27,500 nt of DNA. It comes from Actinidia chinensis (Eukaryota > Streptophyta > Magnoliopsida > Ericales > Actinidiaceae). Every line of letters begins with the position of its first letter. Positions within the stretch are counted from its first letter, which is position 1. Under the pieces are notes generated by a model. The model was given only the letters and a program-made list of their open reading frames with translations. It ran no database searches and was not told the origin of the DNA. This document shows, in pieces, positions 20,524-27,500 of the stretch. The translations under genes and the position numbers were made by a program. The stretch covers positions 233,935-261,434 of the forward strand of contig CM018913.1 of the NCBI GenBank assembly GCA_009663005.1, in the 5' to 3' direction.

Positions 20524-20849
20524 TGCTCGATTGCTCCTTCTCTTGGTCTCCCTGGTTTCTTCGGCTTCGATTGTTAGTATCTTCTTCACTCTTTCAACAA
20601 CTTTGTTTTTTCTTCCTTGTGAAATCGGGTGTTGTTGACCATTTTCAATTTCGCGGATAAATTTTCACCATTGCTCGATTGCTATCGTCTCTAATAAACC
20701 ACGCAAGCTTTGTCTTTTCTTTAAAAAAAGGGGTAAATTTCACTAACCTTCCTCGAGGTTTTTGACAAATATAGTTATTTCCACTATAGTTTTTAAAATT
20801 ACACTAGTCTCCCTAAGGAAATTCCTCTTGTTTACCTTATGCCAAAAGG

Positions 20850-21990
20850 CGAGAGAATGTAAACACATAGGAGATCTTGAGAAGAGTGTGGGGGCTATTC
20901 GTATGTAGATGTGTTGTAATCGCCAAAGAAGCGCATAAGGAAGAGGAGAACTCGGACTCGCGCTTTAATGGTGGCTGTCATGCGCGTCCTTACTTCATGA
21001 AAGACAAAAAAGGGGTTCCCACAGGTTGGATTTTGAGATTGAGAGGTGAGGACCAAGAACTTAAATACGATGAACACCAATCAATAGGCTCGGAGAGGGT
21101 CGTCAGAGTAGGAAATGAAGAATGACTCTAACATGCTTCATATTCCGTTAGTCCAAAATAGCTATTAAGTAGTTTGCTCATAAGCCTTGAATCCAACGAA
21201 TAACCGTAAGTTGGAGTTTACCCATCTCTCACCACCTTACTCTAAGCACACACCATAAACGATTAATTCAACCGGTGAAGCCATGAGCAGTAGTGATGCC
21301 ATTCAATGCTCAAGATCAAAGTGCATCAGGATTTCAATGTATAGATCGAAGCATGTCGGGATTTATGCTCAATGTTTGAAAGTTGCATTCAAATCCCGAA
21401 ATCGCTTGCCTAAGGCGTTGCTAATTTCTGCTCCTTCGATGGTAGGGAGGGGGATAATTGACAACTATTGAGGGGTGGAAAACAGGAGACAAAACCGATC
21501 ATCCAAAATAAAAACTTCTATCTATTCCTTTCTTTCTTTTCGGAAGATGAATCCAAAATGATAACCAAGGAGGTAAGAAACTTCACTTATTCCATTTGAT
21601 TACTCTTGTTACGGTTCATTCTATTCAATCCCCTCTCCTACATTTCTATATATTGGTGCGTTAGGGTAATTCGAATCATTGATGGAAATGACTTAAGCCC
21701 GGCGACTCTCCTAGAAGATCCCATTGGAATTGGGAATGACTCAAAATCGAGTTGAGAATGCCAGTAATAAGGAACTAAGTGATCGCTTTCTAGACAAGAA
21801 AATGGTTTTGATCCTACACGATGGAGCGAGAACGGGTGTTGTATAGTCAGTTGAATCGTAAGTGATTTAACTAAGTTCTAATGACGAGGTAACGAACGAT
21901 TCAACAACCCGACACAAAACGTTGTTATATATAGGATCAATTCATTGTTTATGAGATATAACATTTGGGTTGTTGGTTGTTGTTTCACCA
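20850..21990. other. GC-richer block inside the 2 kb element, possible organellar or captured DNA
   Basis: Composition changes abruptly from the AT-rich flanks to a more balanced mix. Two short plus-strand ORFs (20877-21125, 82 codons; 21283-21471, 62 codons) have no recognised domains. The general texture resembles plant mitochondrial intergenic DNA, but no organellar gene could be named. A subterminal phrase of the element (20788-20814) is repeated with changes at 22005-22031, as if this block were inserted between two copies. Confidence 0.3.
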
Positions 21991-22040
21991 ACACTAAACA
22001 CTGTCGTTTTTAAAATTACATTAATCTACCTTATTTTTAT

Positions 22041-22107
22041 CTACACTCTCAAATAGGAGTGTAGATATCAATACCATTATGGTGTTGATTTCTACACTCC
22101 TATTTTG

Positions 22108-22115
<8 letters not shown>
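22041..22115. repeat. 36-base inverted repeat with three-base loop
   Basis: The left arm 22041-22076 and right arm 22080-22115 pair with about four mismatches. The arms are built around GGAGTGTAG / CTACACTCC, so each is itself partly palindromic. One further GGAGTGTAG follows at 22128-22136. Confidence 0.85.
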
Positions 22116-22149
<34 letters not shown>

Positions 22150-22710
22150 TTTTAAAATTATTATCGAGATTCAATCTAAAACTATTTTTTATTCAAAAAT
22201 AACAAGTTTGTCCTTAAATTTAGGACTTTTCTCAATACACTTATTAAATATATAAATTTTTTTCTTTTCAAAATACCATTTATTTTTAAACTACTCTGTT
22301 TTTATTTTTTACCAATAAATATTTTTTAAAAAAAGAATTGATTAAATAGTTTACTTTGTAAGTATTTCTAATCAAAATGTACTTAAAAAATAAATTTATT
22401 ACCAATGAGATTTTTTTTTTAAAAAATTAATCTAAGTATTTTACTTTTTTAAGTGCTCATAATCTAAATATACTTAAAAAATAAATTTGGTTATTAATAT
22501 TTTTTAAAAAAAGAAGAGAAAATATTTATTTTTGTAATGGATGTATTTAGAATAAAAATTTGAAAACCCTAAATCTAAGGTACACTTGTCATTTTTGCAA
22601 AAAAAATAATTTTAAAAGTAAAGAAGGTCAATGCAAATTCAAAAATTATAGTTTCAAAAGTAACAAATCTGTATTTATTAGGAACCTTAGGGAGGTCAGT
22701 GAAATTTACC

Positions 22711-24641
22711 AAAAAAAATTAAGATAATATACATTTACAGTACAAAAAATACGAATCCCATGGTAACAAAAGATTGTTCTATTAATAAAAATTTAAAATG
22801 GCCCCATTGCTAAGCATCTTCAGGAATACTAATCATTTGGTTGACTATTTCTTATTTTACCGATTCATTTTTTACCATTTCTCTCTCTCCAACAAGAATC
22901 ACTTCTACTTTATTTAAATATTAATTTTATATTTTATATTTTATATTTATTTTTTATAAAAAAACTAAAGAAAGAAAAACATTGGGGTCAGGTCATGTTG
23001 GGTAAGCTCTGTTGGCTTCTCCGTCCAAAAATAAAAAATACAAAAACTTACATATGATCTTTTTTAATTTAAGAATACATTCCTCGATACAAGAATAATA
23101 GCTTTAATTTGTTCCCTTAGAATAATATGTTATATATTATTGTTTTTGAACATTTATTTATTATGAATAAGTAAACAAACAATTCTTTTGCTTTCCTTTT
23201 TTACTTTATTAGCTATTAAATTGTCACATAAACCTGCCTCTCCATAAGTTTAATTGGGAGCTCCAAATGATATCTTTGAAAAATAACTCTACATTATATG
23301 GACCCAACTTAAGTCTTAAATGGCTTCGATCGAAACAAATCTCTTATAATTGTCAAGAAATACTTTACAATCAATTTTCTTTGATTCTCTCTCTATGTTG
23401 AAAAGTAGACTATATTTGCATTGGATGCCTAAAAGTTGTAATTTAATGACCCAAGTAAGGTGGTTTGGTTGCTTGTTGTCTTTGCCAATGCAAATTAAAC
23501 TATACTTACATTGGATGCCTAACAGTTGTAATTGATTACCAAAGTTAGGTGGTTTCTTCTTCTTCTTGTTCAGTCGTTTTGATTTTCTTCTTTTTTAAAG
23601 ACGATCGAAAATGATTTTATTTAGTTATTCCAAACGAAACGAGGCTCCAGTCCATCCTTGTATTTGTGGGCGAAGAAGGGTGCTCTCTCTCCTTGTCTTC
23701 GAGCTACATTTTTTTAAAATGTAATCGTTACCAACATAGAAGAAGTGATCAGAAAAACCTAAACGTAGAACCAGTTGAAGAGCCATTTTGTTGTATAGTA
23801 GTAGTAGTATACATATCTTCTTGCAAACATGGAATCACAAACACCTAATTTGGGGGTGACATAATTGGATGACATGTTGGAAATTTTAAATCTATCAAAA
23901 CATGAATCACTGTAAAATGAAAATGGAACTATCAGGATTGGGACTGGGATGAATACCAACGATGCTTGCGTTTGAGGACTCGGTTTCGGTTTGGGGAAAG
24001 AAAGAATATTCAAATAACTTGCATAAGATATGCCCAAGTAGTAGTTGACATTTCAAATAAGTAGAGATCATATGGTAACATCAAAGCACAAGTTGGGTCA
24101 TAATAATACCAGATATACAAAGGAAGTCTACCTTTATTTTCCGGGACATTTTGTTTATATTTTATTTCACATCCAACTGGGAGTGAAAAATTTATTCAAG
24201 AGCTATGACCAAGAGAGAGAGACTAGGCCAACCCTGTCTCCGATCCAGTCGAAATGAGCCAAGTCAACGACGACGATTCCTATTTTTTTCTTATTATGAT
24301 TGGAATGCATGACAAGTTGGACAAAAATTTGCAATTTCTATGGGTGGGTCTATAATTTGTTTCCAAAACGTTTAGTTCACCTAATCCTATTTCAGAAGAA
24401 AAATATTTTAATATCTCAAACTGGTAGCCAAGTCCTTATTAGGAAAGAGTCCTAATTGCTATCAAAGTAAAAGGGGAGAGCAATTTGCAGAAGCTATGCA
24501 AAAAATTACATGCTCTGCCATACAGACTGCTTAAACCAGAACTGAAGTTGGAGCATTAACAGTTTTTCAGATAACCACCATTTCCTCCTCATCCCTTCAA
24601 ACCCAAAGGCCGGAGGAAGAAACACAAAATAGTCAGAATGA
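22711..24641. other. gene-free stretch upstream of the resistance pseudogene
   Basis: ORFs of 60-92 codons occur without recognisable motifs. The stretch contains the direct repeat at 23409-23555. The last 150 bases or so should include the old promoter and leader of the pseudogene starting at 24642, but no element can be pinned down. Confidence 0.4.
23409..23555. repeat. 90-base-period direct repeat, two copies
   Basis: ACTATATTTGCATTGGATGC at 23409 recurs as ACTATACTTACATTGGATGC at 23499. Both are followed by CTAA(A/C)AGTTGTAATT and AAGT(A/T)AGGTGGTTT. The copies are 55-60 bases long and diverged. Confidence 0.75.
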
Positions 24642-27256
24642 ATGGCAGAAAGTGTGGCGTTCCATCTACTAGCCAGCTTTGCACACCCTTTCTTTCTCCA
24701 ACAAAAACGAATTTGTTAACATCATCAATGAATTCTGAGCGCATCAAGGCTTTCATCAAATTTGCTGATGCTATGGAGGAGAACGACCCGGAACTTAAAA
24801 GTATGGGTCAAGCAAGTGCGAGAAGCTGCATATGACACTGGAGATGTTATTGAGAAATACATGATTTACCTCGAACATCATCATGGTGATGGATACAATG
24901 GGTTTCTTCGTAAGATTTTTTTATTTATTTTTTTATCAAGACTTCAAAAGCTCGCCACCAAATTACTTCTGAAATACAAGGAGTCAAGTCCAGAGTCGTC
25001 AATATTTCCAAGGGGCATAAGAGGTATACCAAGAGAGTTGGTAAACTAGACCAAATCTCAAAATCCACTGCTTTTAATGACCGATGGTATGATTGTCGTG
25101 GTGATGCCCATCTACTTGAAGAAGCTGAGCTTGTGGGAATTGAGAAGCCCAAATCTCGATTGACTGGTTGGCTGGTACATGGAGATCCTAGACTTCAGGT
25201 GTTTTCCGTAGTAGGAATAGTTTCGATTGATTGGTTGTGGCTGGTACGTGGAGATCCTAGACTCCAGGTGTTTCTGGTAGTAGGAATGAGAGAATTTGGG
25301 CAAAACCACACTCGTTAGAAAGGTTTTTGATGATGCAGTGGTGAAGAAGCATTTCCAGAACCATGCTTGGATCACCGTTTCTGAGTCATTCAAGACCAAG
25401 GAGCTCCTAAAAGACATGATCCAACCGCTCTTTGAAGAAGTCCAGCAACCAGTCCCACGAGCAGTAAAAACCATGGACACTAACAGCTCGAAAGCAATGA
25501 TTAATACTTTCCTTCAACAGAAAAAAGTATATGCTTGTTCTTGATGATGTATGGGATAGTTCTACGTGGCAATCTTTTAGATATGCATTCCCTGAATACA
25601 ATTGAGGCAGCCTCTTTCTCTAGCAAAGAATATCATGGCAGTGTCTATAATCTCCAACCTTTGACACCCGAAGAATCGTGGGCATTTTTTTGCAGGAAGA
25701 CATTTCAGGAGAATTCTTGCCCTTCATACTTGGATAACTTTCAAGAGGCATCTTAAATAGATGCGAGGGTTTGCCACTTGCAATTGTGGCAATCAGTGGT
25801 CTTTTATCAGTAAAGGAGAAGAGCAGCATGGATGAGTGGGAAAGGATCTACCGTAGCCTTGGTGCCGAACTAGAAGGAAATGACAAACTCCTGAGCACGA
25901 ATAAAATATTGTTACTCAGTTACATTGATTTACTTGAGCATTTTTCCAGAGGATTGTTTTTTCGACCATTGGAGACTGATTCGCCTATGGCTAGCGGAAG
26001 GATTTGCAGAGGTTAAAGAAGGAATGACAGCAGAAGAAGTTGCTGAGGTCTACCTCAATGAGCTAATTAGTAGAATCTTACTTCAAGTGGCAAAGATGAG
26101 GGGAGATGGAAGGGCCAATCGTATCGCGTCCATGACCTTTGGCATGAAACTATAAGAGAACAAAACATCGTGACAATAGCCAGTGGAGGAGGTAGAACAT
26201 GGTCTGAAAAGGTGCGACGCTTATCAATCCATAAACATTTGGCAAATATACAACACAGAAAGCGTTTCACTCGACTTCGTTCATTGCTTGTGTTCAGCTC
26301 GACAGATTCACTGTCCACGTTGTCCAAGATTGTATCCTTAAGTGATGGTCGGGCTGTTAAAGGTGTTTGACTTGAGAGGTCCCCCACTGGAGAAACTCCC
26401 AAATAACTTTGAGAACCATCTCAAGTATCTAAGTTTGAGGAGAACCAAAGTAAAGATAATTCCAAAGTCGATTGGAATGCTCCAGAACCTGGAAACATTG
26501 GATCTCAAACACACATATGTCACTGAATTGCCTGACGAGATCCTACAGCTCCAACAACTCCACCATCTCTTGTTGTATTGCTACAAGGAACATACTTTTC
26601 TTTTCACTCTGAATCAGGATTCAAAGCCCAGTAGACATAGGGTGTTTGCCATCCTTGCAGAAACTCTGTTCAGTTGAGGTAAACCATGGCAGTAACGGTG
26701 ACATTGTATTGGGAGAGGTAGGGGAGTTGACTCAATTGAAGAGATTACGCATTCTAAAGCTAAGAAGTGAAGATGGAAGGCTGCTATGCTTGTCCCTTGA
26801 GAAGTTGAACAATCTTCGGTCATTGGATGAATGCAACAAAAGAAGATGAGATTATTGATCTAGATTCTCTGTCCTTGCCGCCTCCACTTCTTCGGATGCT
26901 CTACCTAGAAGGATGTTTACAGAAGCTATCGCATTGGATACCTTCTCTTCACCACCTGGTTAGAGTGTGTTTAGGGTGGAATAAGTTAAGGGATGATGAT
27001 GATCCACTACATTCCCTTCAAGGTTTGCCAAATCTGGTGAAACTTCAACTTCATCAAGCATATATGAAGGGGATGGATTGTGTTTCAAGGCTGGTGTTTC
27101 ATCCTTAGATACCTTGAGTTAACTGATATGTCAGAAGGACTGATTTCGAGTCTGAACAGAGATGTACAAGGTGGAGATTATTGGAAAATTGAACACATCC
27201 CAAGAGTCTGGATTGGGTACTCCACACGTGGCTTTGGGAGAGGAGATTTTCAATAG
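24642..27256 (+). pseudogene. CC-NB-ARC-LRR (CNL, RPM1-like) disease-resistance pseudogene, intronless
   Basis: CNL proteins are cytosolic or membrane-associated receptors that sense pathogen effectors. In order: start MAESVAFHLLASFAHPFF (ATG 24642); coiled-coil pieces RIKAFIKFADAMEENDPELK and VREAAYDTGDVIEKY; a long linker frame RHQITSEIQGVKSRV through LVGIEKPKSRLTG; a frameshifted P-loop ending LGKTTLVRKVFDD (about 25278-25335); HFQNHAWITVSESF (RNBS-A); kinase-2 LVLDDVW (25534-25554); GLPLA (25768-25782); IFPED (25940-25954); VHDLWHE at the MHD position (26128-26148). LRR pieces such as LKYLSLRRTKVKIIPKSIG and LETLDLKHTYVTELPDEI follow, then a C-terminal GYSTRGFGRGDFQ-TAG. These segments lie in different frames. 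I count about a dozen small frameshifts, one 67-base duplication and two internal losses. Intact relatives are around 900 residues; the remaining length is slightly under that. It cannot encode a full receptor as given. Confidence 0.92.
25157..25288 (+). repeat. 67-base tandem duplication just before the P-loop of the pseudogene
   Basis: CGATTGACTGGTTGGCTGGT at 25157 recurs as CGATTGATTGGTTGTGGCTG at 25224. Both continue through GGAGATCCTAGACT(T/C)CAGGTGTTT to GTAGTAGGAAT. The encoded phrase GDPRLQVF occurs twice. The period of 67 is not a multiple of three. Confidence 0.85.
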
Positions 27257-27500
27257 CCAGAGGGAGAGAATGAGGGAAGAGCTATGACCAGATTAAATCA
27301 TCACCACGATTACAATTGTAATTTATTCATTTGTTTTTATCAAGTGTTCTTGATGACAGATTTGATGCATTTATATTGTGAATCAGTTTTTCTTCTTTTT
27401 TGCAACTTCTCTTATATTTGTAATAAATAATTGCCTCTTCAAAAATATCAAAAGACAAAGGGTGGTTTTGGTTGTTTCTTAAGAGCTCTCGGGAGGAATT
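27257..27500. other. sequence downstream of the resistance pseudogene
   Basis: AT-rich sequence with possible AATAAA-type polyadenylation contexts (AATAAATAA near 27422-27430). No further gene was recognised before the window ends. Confidence 0.4.

Larger units (their letters stand above)
20731..22710. mobile_element. 2 kb terminal-inverted-repeat element, possibly Mutator-like
   Basis: The left end is GGTAAATTTCACTAACCTTC and the right end inverted is GGTAAATTTCACTGACCTCC. Weaker similarity continues for about 85-95 bases, including ACTATA(G/A)TTTTT. A-runs flank both ends, so a target duplication cannot be told from homopolymer. No transposase reading frame is present, so the element is non-autonomous. 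The interior is a GC-richer block (about 20,850-21,990), a hairpin at 22041-22115 and an AT-rich right part. Confidence 0.6.

Noticed and set aside
20877..21471. Two short ORFs as genes within the 2 kb element
   Set aside because: No domains, and no link to transposases. They lie in a block suspected to be captured or organellar DNA and may be open by chance.

Overview
The window reads as nuclear DNA of a flowering plant, most likely a eudicot. It is AT-rich, its one well-resolved gene is split by GT-AG introns, it holds a typical CC-NB-ARC-LRR resistance-gene relic, and the space between is full of MITE-like foldback elements, microsatellites and decayed repeats. No species is assigned. Nothing resembles a bacterial operon, phage or CRISPR array. 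Only three loci carry credible protein-coding sequence.

Left part (1-5,330): a minus-strand gene of the neprosin family (DUF239, putative secreted glutamic carboxyl-terminal peptidase) runs from ATG 4054 to TAA 821 in seven exons. Exons 1-6 (296 codons) are clean. The first ~200 bases of exon 7 carry a dense burst of small deletions, while its C-terminal end is clean again. Intron 1 holds a (GA)21 tract touching the splice donor, a G-quadruplex-type tract and degenerate tandem repeats. Two Tourist-like MITEs, each with TAA target duplications, lie 600-1,300 bases upstream of the start.

Middle part (5,330-19,100): no convincing gene. It holds several terminal-inverted-repeat elements (two with 9-10 base target duplications, Mutator-like), a GACGTC palindrome cluster, a 0.9 kb near-palindrome with arms of roughly 300 bases (13,023-13,937), and GC-richer patches that look like decayed LTR-type or other repeats (about 9,780-10,560 and 14,290-14,900).

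Right part (19,100-27,500): a tandem array of ~300-base units (19,130-20,217) abuts a short minus-strand ORF (20,230-20,523). Its Tyr/Asp/Ser/His-rich C-terminal tail is echoed in the array units. Just upstream of that ORF lies a 2 kb element with inverted ends (20,731-22,710) that encloses a GC-richer block of possible organellar origin. The window ends with a plus-strand CC-NB-ARC-LRR resistance pseudogene (24,642-27,256). It is recognisable almost end to end but broken by a dozen or so frameshifts, a 67-base duplication before the P-loop, and apparent in-gene deletions that remove RNBS-B and half of RNBS-D. The genes show no functional linkage. No wholly new system could be supported; the most unusual structures are the 13.0-13.9 kb palindrome, the coding-tail tandem array and the localised indel burst in the neprosin gene.
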